The position numbers and the translations under genes are program-made. Positions 1 to 10,499 of a stretch of 64,000 nt of DNA are shown here, in pieces. This stretch comes from Colias croceus (taxonomy: Eukaryota > Arthropoda > Insecta > Lepidoptera > Pieridae), in the NCBI RefSeq assembly GCF_905220415.1, contig NC_059538.1, positions 11,842,001-11,906,000 of the forward strand, written 5' to 3'. Every line of letters begins with the position of its first letter. The stretch's first letter is position 1. The notes under the pieces were generated by a model. It was given only the letters and a program-made list of their open reading frames with translations. It had not been told where the DNA came from and made no database searches.

Positions 1-125
1 AATTAAAATTTATAAATATTTTATAATGATTACATCGGCACGCTACCACGTTACGACAGTAGTGTAATAAAACTTATGACTGCAAAAGAGGAAAAAGAAC
101 AATAAGTCTTACTATAAAACACCAT

Positions 126-330
126 TTAATAGAATAGAATAGAATAGAATAGAAAGAATTTATTTACCAAAGGCCAACAACAGATATAATAAAAGAAAAG
201 AAATACAAAAACAGAGAAAGAGACAAAAGTGTGGCAGACCTTTAGCAAAAAGGGACCAACTCAGTATTTAGCTGTGCCATCAACGGCACAGCACTGATTT
301 TCAGTGGCCCCCTTGTTTGAAGAACAGCTA
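126..330 (-). repeat. Retroposon 3' end with (AATAG)n tail
   Basis: Read on the - strand, a short AT-rich 3' end finishes in a run of TATTC-type pentamers (126-154). The body contains the words 'GGCACAGCACTGATTTTCAGTGG'-like in part, and a related stretch with 'GATTTTCAGTGG' occurs at about 21140-21190 beside another simple-repeat tail. A simple-sequence tail plus a dispersed body suggests a 5'-truncated LINE or SINE end; the family is not identified. Confidence 0.4.
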
Positions 331-559
331 CAGACCGAAAAAGAAGAATGGAAATAATATTCAAAAAATAAACAAAATATATTACACATTAAAAATATCA
401 TACATATAAGTAAAAGAAAATTGTATGGTAACGAATATAATAAAAATTAATAAACATACATATAAATAAATACACACAAAAGAGAGATGCTACGTTTTAC
501 GGTAGGATTTAAAAATAAAATCAGCAACTTTAATTTTGAAGTTATTAATGCAATATAAC

Positions 560-690
560 CTTTCTTAGCGGATGCTTATGTCTAACAACCACCTGCACGC
601 CAAATTTCAGCCCGATCCGTCCAGTGGTTTGAGCTGTGCGTTGATATATCACTATGTCAGTCAGTCACCTTTGAGTTATACATATAATAT
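560..690 (-). repeat. Dispersed repeat, family F fragment
   Basis: It matches the middle of the longer copy at 25599-25836: both hold 'GCCAAATTTCAGCCCGAT' followed by 'CGTCCAGT' and end near 'CAGTCAGTCACCTTTGAGT'. This copy lacks the CTAG terminus and is a decayed fragment. Confidence 0.6.
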
Positions 691-692
691 AT

Positions 693-1295
693 TAAAATAG
701 ATATTTGCGCTTTTTTCAGCGTCTATAAAACACTACAAAAGTAATTAAACAAGAGCATTATTTCAAACTCCATCTTCACAAATGCGTCGTTTATATGCGT
801 ATGTACATCACACGTACGTGACAGTACTGCAGTACGTACTCAAGTATTATTCCTCATATGACATTCTTCATAAATATGTGATAAACCGCATTATATATTT
901 ATTAAAGTACGTAGCTTACTCTTCTTAATAATTCTGTAAACTTAGGATCTATATTTTTAATAACTCAAAGGTGTTTTGTAAATATTTACTTAAATAATTC
1001 AATTTTTTTTAACTTAATGAAAAAGGTACTTATTCATTTATGTTTTTTTGAATATGATTAAAAGTGTGTATTTTCTGTAATACAATGGTTTCAAATGTTA
1101 CTATGAGCGCTGCATCAAGGTGATAGGACCGGCCCTCTATATTACCTACCTGGTTAAGGTATATTTTTAATTCAAAAGACTCCTTCATGAATAGAACCTG
1201 TGAAAAAGGAGACACTTCTTAAGAACCAGTCAAAAAGAACTCAAAGTAATTACAATATTTCTAAGCAGTTACAGTTTATTGAAGCCCCAGTCCTA
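693..1295. other. Intergenic, nothing recognised
   Basis: AT-rich sequence with no open frame of note, no RNA gene and no repeat that recurs elsewhere in the window. Confidence 0.5.
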
Positions 1296-1306
1296 AAAAC
1301 CTATAG

Positions 1307-1523
1307 TATCAATATAAATGCGAAAGTTTGTGAGGATGTGTGTGTGTGTTTGTTACTCTTTCACGCAAATACTACTGAACCGATTACAATGAAATTTAGC
1401 ACACATATAGAGGGTAACTTGGATTAACACATAGGATAGGTTTTACCCCGGAAATCCCACGGGAACGGGAACAATGCGGGTTTTCCTTTGAAAACACGGG
1501 CGAAGCCGCCGGCGGAAATCTAG
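1307..1523 (+). repeat. Helitron-like repeat, family B variant
   Basis: It begins with an 'AATATAAATGCGAAAGTTTGTGAGG' type start, passes through 'CTACTGAACCGATTACAATG' and the 'CCCACGGGAACGGGAAC' block, and ends 'GGCGGAAATCTAG' followed by T. This is the B body with a different 5' third, as also seen at 48610-48800. The 3' hairpin with GCGG/CCGC arms and the CTAG|T end suggest a non-autonomous Helitron (inference). Confidence 0.65.
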
Positions 1524-2045
1524 TAGTATCAATATAAATTTTCTTAAAGAGGTTATTATTGCATGGATTCTATAATTTTCTGCATACAATGCCTGTAATG
1601 CAAGTTAACGAAATAAGCGGTTACAAGCCACTTTTCCCTTATCTTTAGAAATATATTCCATATTCTAGAAATACCAATTTTCCTTGGCTTGGTCATTTAG
1701 TTCACTTATTTAGGATTCAGAGCGTAAAGATTCCGTGATAGCCTTAATTATAAGCCTTTGTTCTAGGAATAGGGGACAGAGAAATATTACTTAGGTAATG
1801 AGGAAATCTGAGATAACTTATTCAAAGGCTATCGCTATGCAATTTATATGCTATTAATTTAAGTTCTTTTATTAGTACCTATATATGAAAATGAAAATGA
1901 AAATATAATATTTATTTCTCATACACACAGTTTTCATATACAGAAAATGGATGAGTCCTCCTAGTAAGTTTACAAAACCTGTGTCAGGAGGACCCGCTCT
2001 TCCTTAACTAGAGTTTACAAACATAATACGTGTGCAGATGTATGT

Positions 2046-2061
2046 CTGTGAGTGAGTGTGT

Positions 2062-2097
<36 letters not shown>

Positions 2098-2142
2098 GTG
2101 TGTGTGTGTTTGTGTGTGTGTGCGTGTGTGTGTGTGTATGTT
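2046..2142 (+). repeat. (TG)n microsatellite
   Basis: Nearly pure TG dinucleotides interrupted by a few C, A and T substitutions. The apparent Cys/Val open frame across it is an artefact of the repeat. Confidence 0.95.
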
Positions 2143-2435
2143 TGGGTATGTATGAGCTATTAAAAATTATAAAATGTAGTGTATATATAGGACTCCTTAA
2201 AAAAAACTATCTACTTATTATAAAAATCTTGTGCCCATATTAAGGAATTTTACTATCTCCATCGTTCTATATTACGTATTACTGTTTTAGTTACAGAATA
2301 ATAAAAGGAAAGGGAAAACGTATATTATTTATTTATTTTAATAAAGCGAATGAACTCAAAAATAATTTATCTAATATAAAAAAGTGAAGATAAAAAGCAA
2401 AACAGGAGCAATATATTTTTTTTTTTTGGGGTAGT

Positions 2436-2615
2436 CACTATACAGTATAAAACAAAGTCTGTGTGTCTGTAGGTATGCTTAAATCTTAATAACGGCACAA
2501 CGGATTTTGATGTGTTTTTTTTTAATAGGTGGAGTGATTCCCGAGGAAGCCGGTACCTATATCATTAATTATTAGGTTTCAGACAAAACGGGCAAAGCCG
2601 CGGGCGGAAAGCTAG
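2436..2615 (+). repeat. Helitron-like repeat, family C
   Basis: It starts 'CACTATACAGTATAAAAC', contains 'GGATTTTGATG' and ends 'GGGCGGAAAGCTAG' followed by T. Related copies lie at 20114-20294, 33004-33079, 39317-39425 and 55380-55571. The 3' end shares the GCGG...CCGC hairpin and CTAG with families A and B. Confidence 0.7.
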
Positions 2616-3128
2616 TGTTAAATAATTAAGCATAACATGGGTACTTGTATAGCCTTAAGCCTTTCATAACAAACTATTTGTTTATTCAAACACAACACTA
2701 ATTGCGTCATTTGCTTTCACATGAACATACAAACAGTGTGACATCAATTCGTCACAGATATTAATATGATTTAACGGAATTTTTTTTTAATTGGACATAC
2801 TTAATTGTAATTAAAATTCCAACTTTGTGTTAAAAATAAAAACAAAAAGTCTGTCAGTTAAAGTTCTAAATAGGTATCAAAATAGCAGACAAAGCATGAT
2901 GAGCAAAAAACACGATAGTTAGATTCTTCTCGAAAGAAGCCACCTTATAATTCTTGTAGATTAGGTACAAAATTCATAAACAATTTTTGATGATATAATT
3001 AATTTAAAAAAAAATATATTGTCAAAACAATGCGCTTTATTGAAAATTAAGAAGAATACAGTAGTGAGGTGCGAGTTAGCCTATGTATGTAGGTAGTGTT
3101 GTGCCAAACGATAAAAAACGATTTTTTG
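2616..3128. other. Intergenic, nothing recognised
   Basis: AT-rich, with several homopolymer A/T runs. No coding or repeat signal was seen. Confidence 0.5.
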
Positions 3129-3230
3129 AAGCGAAACTTATTTAGGAGCGTTGAGAGTAAAATTTCAAGGTCGCGTCATGGCAATACCGTCACGTACCTA
3201 TCTTTGAATCTTGCCAAATAAGTTTCACTT
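3129..3230 (-). mobile_element. MITE, AAGTGAAACTTCTTT family
   Basis: The ends are imperfect inverted repeats of the AAGTGAAACTT type, enclosing 'GGCAATACCGTCA'. It is an inverted, shortened relative of the copies at 4148-4270 and 49860-49949. The superfamily is not determined. Confidence 0.55.
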
Positions 3231-3426
3231 CTGACACGTGTGCTTAGTACACAGGCTCTTTTTAATTGAGTGACCAGCAAGTCGTGTAGTCCCTGATTAA
3301 ATCATGTACAACTTAATGTAACTTACTACTAACTTAAAACAATAACACGCCAATTAATAAGGAAATGCTTAACGGATTGAGCACATTGCATCATTACTGT
3401 GTTGAACCAGCGCGTGCGCAGACGCA

Positions 3427-3487
3427 ATGAAGACAGCTATTGTAGTGTGCGCGATTTTATACTCTGTGGTCTGCAATGAGGAGGATT
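3427..3487 (+). CDS. Exon 1 of secreted Cys-rich gene 1 (signal peptide)
   Basis: The ATG at 3427 opens a 20-codon signal-peptide exon. The donor GTGAGT at 3488 leaves one base of a split codon (phase 1), exactly as in exon 1 of the paralogue at 24024-24087. Confidence 0.82.
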
Positions 3488-6101
3488 GTGAGTATAACAT
3501 TTTAGATTTTATATTAATTTTGAATGAAATTTTTATGTAAAAGTAGTTAAATTACAATATTAATTTAACGAAGCAGTCTACTGTTTAAACAATAATATAC
3601 GAATTAAAGACAATGAAACATACAAATATTTTGGCATCTGCCAATATTTTTATCGCCAAAATTTATCCAAATCCGTCCAGTTGTTTTCCCATTAAAGAGT
3701 AACAAACAGACATCCGTCCATCCTTCCATTTATAATATTAGTAGGCTAGTAGGATGATTTCCTCAAATATTTGAAAAGAGCAAGGGTATGGTAGAAACTT
3801 ATTTCAATACGATTTTGTAGGGCAAAATATGTAGAGATAGATGGTTATTGGTTAGTCAAAATAAAATGCCAAACTATTTTTATGCAATAAATGATTTATT
3901 TATTTATTTCAACTACGTCCAGAATAAAGGGAAATCTACTGATTAATACAAGATTCATCATAATTTCATCTAGCGATTGTGTTATAAACAATGGCATGTA
4001 ATTTGAAATTAACTTTGTTTCACACTCCTATACTAGGTACCTTACTTTTTTTCAAAATTGCATTGACAATTTTCTTTAACTTAACCCAATTTTACTATTC
4101 AATTATTCAATTTAAAAAAGAGTGTGTGTGCCGAGCACACGTATTAGAAGTGAAACTTCTTTGGCAAGATTCAAAGATACCAAAATCGCCGCCTTACTTC
4201 ATGACTTGACGGTATTGCCATGACGCGACCTTGAAATTATACTCTCAATGGGCCTAAAGAAGTTTCACTTAAAAATTTGAAGGTTCACATCATCCTGATG
4301 ATAAAATAAGATAATCTAACTTACTAACAATATTAATTTATTTTATAACTAGCTTACCGCCCGCGGCTTCGCCCGCTTTCTCTAAAACGATTTGAGATTT
4401 AAACTATCCTATCTCTCAAGTTGGATCGAACTGCACATGGTGTGCTAATTTTATTATAATCGGTTAAGTGGTTTAGGAGTCCATTGAGGACAAACATTGT
4501 GACACGAGATTTATATATATTAAGATATTCTTGCACGTCATCTATTAACAACATTCCCTTATATCTGCGACTGTACTCCATTAATAAGGATTGTAGTCGT
4601 TATTCAATTGTCTGAACAGTTCATCGGTCAATAATTCCTTTATTGGGATAACTCGTCTGCTTCGAATTGGGTTATTCGCATTGCCATGCAAAATAGTACA
4701 GATACGTAGACAATAAATATTTGAAAAGACTCAAAAAGAGGATGTTTTTTTTAACAATCACAAGGTTGGATTAAAACCCGCGTCTTTCGCTTTTCGAGTT
4801 GAAATTCACCGTTCGAATCCCGCCTCGGAGAATTTTTTCTATTCTTTAAAAGTTACTAATTTATAAAACTATTTATCGCTAAATGAAATATCTCAGTTAA
4901 GTAAAAGTCAAAACATTATAGTACTTTTTGCAGGGTTTTTTTTGCTAATAATTGTCTATGATTACATTCACTTTCATCCAAGAAGCTTATATCTAATACA
5001 CAAATTTCAGTATGAACATTAACTTTGTAACAAGAAAATATGACATTGAATGACGCCTGTATGTTTTTTTATCTCTTTCTGCGGGGATGACCAAGTTAGG
5101 TGTGAAAGGGATAAAAAAACATACAGACGTCATTCAATGTCATATTTTCTTGTTACAAGTTAAATGTTCATACTGAAATCTCCAGTGTATTAGATATTAT
5201 AAGCTTCTTGGATATAAGCTTCTTGATTTTCATCGTTCAAAATATTGTCGGTCATATAGCTTATGTTCCGTAATAACCATGAGTCATAGAACTACTTGAT
5301 ATTTTCCATGTGACATCGCGCAGCACAGCTGGAACATCCATAAGAATAACTCCATATTATATATCTGATTTCAGTCCGGATAATTGACTCCATAGTTCAA
5401 GAAAAGCCATGCTCATCAGTGGGAGGCATCTGTACAATTGCAGCTGACTGTCCCAAGGGCCATTTGTCTGAGAAGACTGACCTTTGCCCTTCACAGCAAA
5501 AGCAGGGAGTGGAATGTTGTTTCGGTCGTAAGCATCATCATCATCATATTATTTGTTCCCACTGCTGGGACAAGGGCCTCCTATGAGGGTTCGGGAATCC
5601 TCCGCGCTGGCCAAGTGGCCATTTTTCACCTAAAAACGAAACCAAAAAAAATCTTTTCGGTTTTGTTGTAATTGACGTTTACATTCACTTAAACTTCTAC
5701 GATTATGAAGTTTTATCCTCAAAATATTTAAATTACTTCTATAGAGAAATGTACCATTTTCCAAAAATACTATTGATTAGTGTCCGGTATTTTCAGCGCA
5801 TCTCATTTTAAAGAACTCAATAGATTCGTAGAGTACGACATCGACTTCTAGTTACATCAAAGATTTGTAAATGTAGCCAAGTAACCCAATTCTTAGAGCA
5901 CCTACAAAATAACCCATTCAAAAGTACAGCTTAGATACACATATATAAGATTCATTTTACCTTCCAGTGTCCCTCAAAGAAACGAGATGTGAAAAACACG
6001 GTGGAACATGTAAGAAACAATCCCAGTACTGCAACCCTCGACTTGTTTTTGACGCTTCGGATTGCGGCTCAGATGAAAAGTGTTGTATCCTTACCTTGTA
6101 A
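3427..6101 (+). CDS. Secreted cysteine-rich protein, U-scoloptoxin(19)-like, two modules
   Basis: Spliced gene with exons 3427-3487, 5375-5527 and 5968-6101, stop TAA at 6099-6101, about 115 residues. Exon 1 encodes Met-Lys, a hydrophobic signal-peptide core (residues 2-16) and a short acidic stretch, and ends in phase 1 at a GTGAGT donor. Exon 2 carries one cysteine module (C-x6-C-x5-C-x11-C...CC) and ends in phase 1 at GTAAGC. Exon 3 carries a second module (C-x6-C-x6-C-x10-C-x5-CC) and ends three residues after CC-Ile. Both modules have Gly-Gly before the second Cys. The layout fits the small secreted arthropod family that RefSeq-style annotation calls U-scoloptoxin(19)-like; that name reflects similarity to a centipede venom peptide and does not imply toxicity here. 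The gene at 24024 is a one-module paralogue. Exon structure is seen directly; the family name is from memory and less certain. Confidence 0.82.
3650..3745 (-). repeat. Fragment of a Helitron-like repeat
   Basis: It contains 'AAATCCGTCCAGTTGTTTT', 'GTAACAAACAGACATCCGTC' and 'TTTATAATATTAGTA', which is the layout of the reversed 5' part of family B. It lies in intron 1 of the secreted gene. Confidence 0.45.
4148..4270 (+). mobile_element. MITE, AAGTGAAACTTCTTT family
   Basis: Terminal inverted repeats read AAGTGAAACTTCTTTGGC at the left and the reverse of AAGTGAAACTTCTTTAGGC at the right, 123 bp overall. The internal words 'TGACGGTATTGCCATGACG' recur, inverted, at 3129-3230. It lies in intron 1 of the secreted gene. 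Confidence 0.65.
4349..4525 (-). repeat. Helitron-like repeat, CTAG-ended
   Basis: On + it starts A|CTAG then 'CTTACCGCCCGCGGCTTCG', the reverse of the shared 3' hairpin module. The 5' body ('AATTTTATTATAATCGGTTA') resembles the family B variant at 1307 rather than family C. Confidence 0.55.
4979..5225. mobile_element. Foldback MITE, P-element-like family
   Basis: Two arms of about 110 bp are inverted copies of each other around a short loop near 5090. The tips begin CAAGAAGCTTATATCTAATACA, and the right tip carries a partial duplication of the terminal 15 bp (ends at 5210 and 5225). The arms match both ends of the 1.5-kb element at 56410-57922, so this is probably its deletion derivative. 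No clean target duplication was found: the left flank CTTTCATC and right flank ATTTTCATC share TTTCATC out of register. It sits in intron 1 of the secreted gene. Confidence 0.75.
5375..5527 (+). CDS. Exon 2 of secreted Cys-rich gene 1 (first module)
   Basis: The acceptor TTTCAG precedes 5375 and the donor GTAAGC begins at 5528; 153 nt, phase 1 to phase 1. It encodes a short linker and one complete cysteine module ending in Cys-Cys-Phe-Gly. Equal phases at both ends make it a symmetric exon that could be gained or lost without a frameshift; the one-module paralogue lacks it. Confidence 0.82.
5533..5628 (-). mobile_element. RTE-type LINE 3' end, truncated
   Basis: On + it starts with (CAT)n, followed by 'CCCACTGCTGGGACAAGGGC', the reverse of the common RTE 3' end with a (GAT)n tail. 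The tail begins only five bases after the exon 2 splice donor. Related 3' ends are at 16888-17030, 45500-45626 and 51770-51893. Confidence 0.7.
5968..6101 (+). CDS. Exon 3 of secreted Cys-rich gene 1 (second module)
   Basis: The acceptor CTTCCAG precedes 5968 and the frame continues to TAA at 6099. It encodes the module most like the single module of the 24-kb paralogue: Gly-Gly before Cys 2, six residues between Cys 2 and Cys 3, and Cys-Cys-Ile-Leu at the end. An ATTAAA that could serve as a poly(A) signal lies about 35 bases after the stop. Confidence 0.82.
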
Positions 6102-6723
6102 TTATATACTTGGTCTTACTACAAAAAAAAAGACATTAAAACTGCGTAATACGTCTATCTTTTTAAATTCAAAAGGTTCAAGAAGAAATTTGATTTGAAT
6201 TATTTCTGTTATTGGCTTATGGCCTTATGTTTTGTTTTTGGCTTTAGCATGTTTTGAAAATTTGTTTGTAGCTGTGGTTTGTAGTAAGATCGAAAATATT
6301 TTACAGCAATAGTTTATTTGACATTATCTATTGAATTAAATATTCTTGAAAATATACATGTTGTTTGTTTTATATTGCACCGACTTTGTATATAAATGTT
6401 CATCTTTTGTAATACGCGAAAGAGTTTTTGTTTTTAAAAAATATAAATTTAAGTCATTTATCAAAGTAGCCAAATAATTATCTATGATTATAATACAAAT
6501 ATTTCAAGTATTATTTACAAGTTATAAATTACTCTTACCATACTATATTAAAATTAATAGACCGCACACCATTAGTGTCCTTATGAGGCACAATTTTTAA
6601 TTGACTTGGTCGCTAAATATCATACCTACAAATTGAAGCATACATAAATAATAATATAATCTATGTATATTTGAAATAATGTTACATTAATCTATACCAC
6701 AGAGTATATAATAGTAATACGTA

Positions 6724-6913
6724 TCTATAGTAATAATATTGTAAAGCTGAAGAGTTTGTTTGAGCGCGCTAATCTCAGGAAGTACTGGTCCGATTTGAAA
6801 AATTCTTTCGGTGTTAGTTAGCCCATTTATCGAGGAAGGCTATAGGCTATTTAACATCACGCTAAGCCCAACAGGAGCGGAGCATTGCGGGTAAAACCGC
6901 GGGGCGCAGCTAG
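6724..6913 (+). mobile_element. Helitron-like repeat, family A
   Basis: The copy runs from TCTATAG to CAGCTAG, with A before and T after, as expected for Helitron insertion. Key words are 'AAAGCTGAAGAGTTTGTTTG', 'GCGCTAATCTCAGGAA', 'GGTCCGATTTGAAAAATTC' and 'ATTTATCGAGGAAGGCTATA'. A small hairpin (GCGG...CCGC) precedes CTAG. Confidence 0.75.
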
Positions 6914-7317
6914 TTAAGAATATTCATTATTCACTACAAGGTCGTTCACCTTTAATCAGGTGCCACGATTGAAGATTAAAATACACTCTTTCAATATAAT
7001 AAAACCGCTGACACACATACCACCGAAACCTCTTAATCTATCACATTCCCTCTCAATAGACCTCAATATCAATTCATTCACGTGGATCATAGATATCTTT
7101 ATGATAAATGTTACAAGAATAAAGACGCTTCTTTCCCACTATATATTATATACATATGTATTACTTCCATTTTCCTTATTCTCGTATTTGGTGTATTTGT
7201 ATGACTTAATGGATATTGTGACTGTGAACATGATATTGGTGCAGTTAAGCTAGCGCGCAAGAGCAACTTTTGTCTCCGCAACTATTTTGTCTCTCCCATC
7301 AACTCTATGGGCTAGTA

Positions 7318-7458
7318 AGAAAGCGAAAGTAACTCTGTCTGTTTGTGTCTTCACGCAATACTGAACCGATTTGGATTAAATATGGTAAAGAAATAGTTTG
7401 AAACCTGAGAAAGGACGTAGGATGTGAGTTTTCTTTTGACAACGCGGACAAAAGCTAG
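7318..7458 (+). repeat. Helitron-like repeat, family B, 5'-decayed
   Basis: It begins at 'GAAAGCGAAAGTAACTCTGT' and ends 'AAAAGCTAG' with a shortened, diverged 3' part. It lies immediately before the better copy at 7464. Confidence 0.55.
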
Positions 7459-7463
7459 CATTA

Positions 7464-7699
7464 TCCATACTAATATGTTTATAAATGCGAAAGTAACTCT
7501 GTCTGTCTGTTACTCAATCACGCCTAAACTACTGAACCAATTTTCATGAAATTTGGTATGGAGATATTTTGATACCCGAGAAAGGACATAGGCTACTTTT
7601 TATCCCGGGAAAATGACGCAATCCCGGAAATCCCACGGGAACGGGAACTATGCGGGTATTTCTTTGACTGCGCGGGCGAAGCCGCGGGCGGAAACCTAG
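7464..7699 (+). mobile_element. Helitron-like repeat, family B (Lep1-like)
   Basis: A complete copy, from TCCATACTAAT through 'AATGCGAAAGTAACTCTGTC', 'AAATTTGGTATGGAGATATT' and 'CCCACGGGAACGGGAACTAT' to 'GCGGGCGGAAACCTAG' followed by T. The body and CTAG end resemble the lepidopteran Lep1 Helitron-like superfamily as I recall it. Confidence 0.75.
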
Positions 7700-8342
7700 T
7701 ATAATATAAAATAATATACAAATTAACGATGTCTTTTTATATCTATCTTATTATGAAATGAGATGACACATTGAAAAAGAAACTATCTCCACACTATCTC
7801 TCAAATAAACCACAACGTTCGCTACAGATTTACTAAAACAAAAATTCACAAAACAATAAACATCGTTCGATATGGTTATCGGAGATAGACGATAAACCTC
7901 ATTCAATATTATCGGTACAACCTTCGTAACTAATATAATATTATAATATTGGTTTATACATATTATGTATGTAAGAGGAGAAACGAGATTGTTTTTTTCC
8001 GACTCAGTAATTCACGAAATTATTTCAGCTATCGACTCTTGGATTATTTCGTAATTTGAAATATTCTTAAGACGTTAAGACAACATGAAAGATATGCTTG
8101 ACGAAGTATTTAGAAAGATTATTTAAAAATGTACGTATATAAAAAAAAAATTTCACAGAAAATTGAGGTTTTCTCAGACTTCTCAATGACTCTATCATTA
8201 GTAAAAAGTGAAATGCGTATGTCAAACTGTAAAAATGTTGAGTTGAAAGACATGATGCGGGCTGAAAACTTATATAATTATAGGTCATAGGACTGTAAGT
8301 TATAAAACACAGAGCAATAAAATACAGAGAACGATTATCAAT
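7700..8342. other. Intergenic, nothing recognised
   Basis: AT-rich DNA between repeat copies. A minus-strand open frame of 73 codons at 8067-8288 shows no domain or splice logic and is not called. Confidence 0.45.
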
Positions 8343-8856
8343 TAGTGTTGCCCAAATGCAAGAATAAGACGAGACTTAGCCAATCTTGGTCTTGGTCTTG
8401 CGCCAATACACCTGGTCTTGGTCTTGGTCTTGGTCTTGCGCCAATACACCTGGTCTTGGTCTTGGTCTTGGTCTTGCGCTCTCAGTCTTGGTCTTGGTCT
8501 TGGTCTTGCAGCAATTACCTATTAGTCTAGGTATTACTATTTATTAAAGTTTACTTTAAATCTTAGAAAAACGTATTACAATTGGAACATTGTGAGCTTG
8601 AATTAACATAGCCATGGTAAAGATCAAGCAGATTAATAAATAACTGAAGATTTGATAAGAAATTCGAAAAATCAAAGTCCTAGCTGCAAGACGCAAGAGT
8701 CTTGCAGGCTATGTCTTGTTCTTGCTCAAGTCTTGCACGGTCAGTCTTGGTCTTGGTCCTGCTAAAAATACGCGGTCTTGTTCTTGGTCTTGGTCTTGCA
8801 AAAACGCAAGAACAAGACCAAGACTGCAAGACCAAGACTGAATTTGGGCAACACTA
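8343..8856 (+). mobile_element. hAT-like non-autonomous element with GTCTTG minisatellite, copy 1
   Basis: Terminal inverted repeats are TAGTGTTGCCCAAAT at 8343-8357 and its exact complement at 8842-8856. They are flanked by a perfect 8-bp duplication TTATCAAT (8335-8342 and 8857-8864). The 8-bp duplication and TAGTG tip fit the hAT superfamily. Inside, both sub-terminal parts consist of GGTCTT/AAGACC hexamer arrays around a unique AT-rich core (about 8515-8690). It has no transposase. A second copy in the opposite orientation lies at 22886-23513. Confidence 0.85.
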
Positions 8857-8908
8857 TTATCAATCATTAAAACATGTGTAAAACTAACCTTTTTGTGAAA
8901 GAGCAAAA

Positions 8909-8985
8909 CATACTAATATTACAAATGTGAAAGTCTATCTGTCTGTCTGCTACGCTATAACTACTGAACCATTAAGTAGAAATAA
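8909..8985 (+). repeat. Helitron-like family B fragment
   Basis: It holds only the 5' part: 'CATACTAATATTACAAATG', 'GTCTGTCTG' and 'ACTACTGAACCATT'. The 3' module is missing. Confidence 0.5.
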
Positions 8986-9850
8986 ATTTGCAATGAAAAT
9001 ATTTAGAGTTTCAGCATCATACACAAAGTTCTGTTTTTTTCATACAATTAATTTTGTCCGCGGGTGCAGTAAGTATAAATCATTATGTACATTAAAATCT
9101 AAACCTCCCCGTCCCCATGCTAAAAAGAAGACCAAACATTTCCTTAAAGCATCAAAGCACTCCATCAAAGTACCTCCTTCAAAGCATCTCCTCAATAGAT
9201 ACCCTATTTAATTTCCATTGAAATCAGCAAAGAACTACACACTATCTGAATTCCTTTCCAAGAGCTAATTTGGTGCGAAAATTCCACTAAAAATCCCGGC
9301 ATTACCGAGCGCCTGAACGCTTGATATCATTTTAATTAAATCCTGCTAGTGGAAAATAGAAAAAAGACTCGACATGAACCGGCTAATAAAGTAATACGAA
9401 TAGCTTATGGTACTTTGGATTTTTAAGCTTTTTTCTGGACGTATTGTAATGTAGGAGACGTTTAAAGCGGGTATTTTAAGTGTAAGTGCATATCTTGAGT
9501 AGATTAGAATTTAACATACTATAAGGTAAGTGTACTGTATTCACCAATGTGTTATGTGATAGACAATATAATATTATAATAGGTGACTTAGTAATAGTAG
9601 TCCTTTATAAGGCATTTGAATGCCATAAAACCAAAAATATCCAATTCAATCAGTCCTATTCAGTCCTATTACAAATTATTATGTTTTAGATACAGAATCT
9701 AATAAAAATATTACTAAGGGATATCTGTAATTAAATTAAAATTGTTCATCAAATATATTGAGGCGATTTTAATAACCATATATTATTAAATAAAATTATG
9801 TTCAAAGATTCATTAAAAGTATACATAAACGGTCTGATATTGTAATGATA
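8986..9850. other. Intergenic, nothing recognised
   Basis: AT-rich DNA with no supported gene. A 94-codon + frame at 8927-9211 overlaps the repeat fragment and shows no family features. Confidence 0.45.
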
Positions 9851-10033
9851 TCCATACTAATATTATAAATGCGAAAGTAACTCTGTCTGTCTGTCCGTTA
9901 CTCAATCACGCCTAAACTACTGAACTAATTTACATGAAATTTGGTATGGAGATATTTTGATACCCTAGAAAGGACATAAGCTACCTTTTATTGCGAAATA
10001 TGTACCACGGGCGAAGCCGGGGCGGACCACTAT
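9851..10033 (+). repeat. Helitron-like repeat, family B with E-type 3' end
   Basis: The 5' two-thirds is family B (TCCATACTAAT, 'GCGAAAGTAACTCTGTCTG'). The 3' end, 'ACGGGCGAAGCCGGGGCGGAC', matches the end of the repeat at 20306-20475 instead, so the copy joins a B body to an E terminus. The final CTAG is mutated. Confidence 0.6.
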
Positions 10034-10499
10034 TGTTATATAAATAAATAATATGAATTACCATGCTTTATGAAAGCACATACCAGTGCTATAGAAATAA
10101 TAAATTAAAACGTAATATATCAAACTAGAATTTACACAGAATTAACTCTAAAAACAAGGAGTTAGGAGTTCTAATTCTATTTCATTACAATTATTTTAAT
10201 TAAACAATTATAATTGTAGGACAATATTCGCAGTGGACCAGTCGAGCTCTACGGAACGCTATAAAAACTTGAAAGCAATTTGCGATTCCGCTGCAATTCT
10301 CGACGTATTTCGAAATTGTTTCAAACAAACCGCATTGTTAACTATTAAAACTTTACATCATGTCTTAACGATTTCCATAAATGTCTAATTAGGACTATAG
10401 TGTAATGATTTTAAATAGAGGCGTTTCTTTATATTCTGGGGAAGCAAAAACTACCTAAAAGTTTTTATTAGCTTTATCATCAGCTCATTTCTATTCCTA

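Noticed and set aside
2052..2243. Open frame rich in Cys-Val repeats
   Set aside because: It is a translation of the (TG)n microsatellite.
4747..4840. tRNA-like 'TTCGAATCCCGCCTCGGAG' word
   Set aside because: No matching 5' acceptor strand or anticodon arm lies within 100 bases upstream.
5438..5671. 77-codon + frame overlapping exon 2 of secreted gene 1
   Set aside because: It is in a different frame from the cysteine module and continues into the LINE tail.
8345..8906. Open frames with Gly-Leu, Ser-Trp and Asp-Gln runs, also at 23252-23629
   Set aside because: They are translations of the GTCTTG hexamer array inside the hAT-like element, in several frames and both strands.
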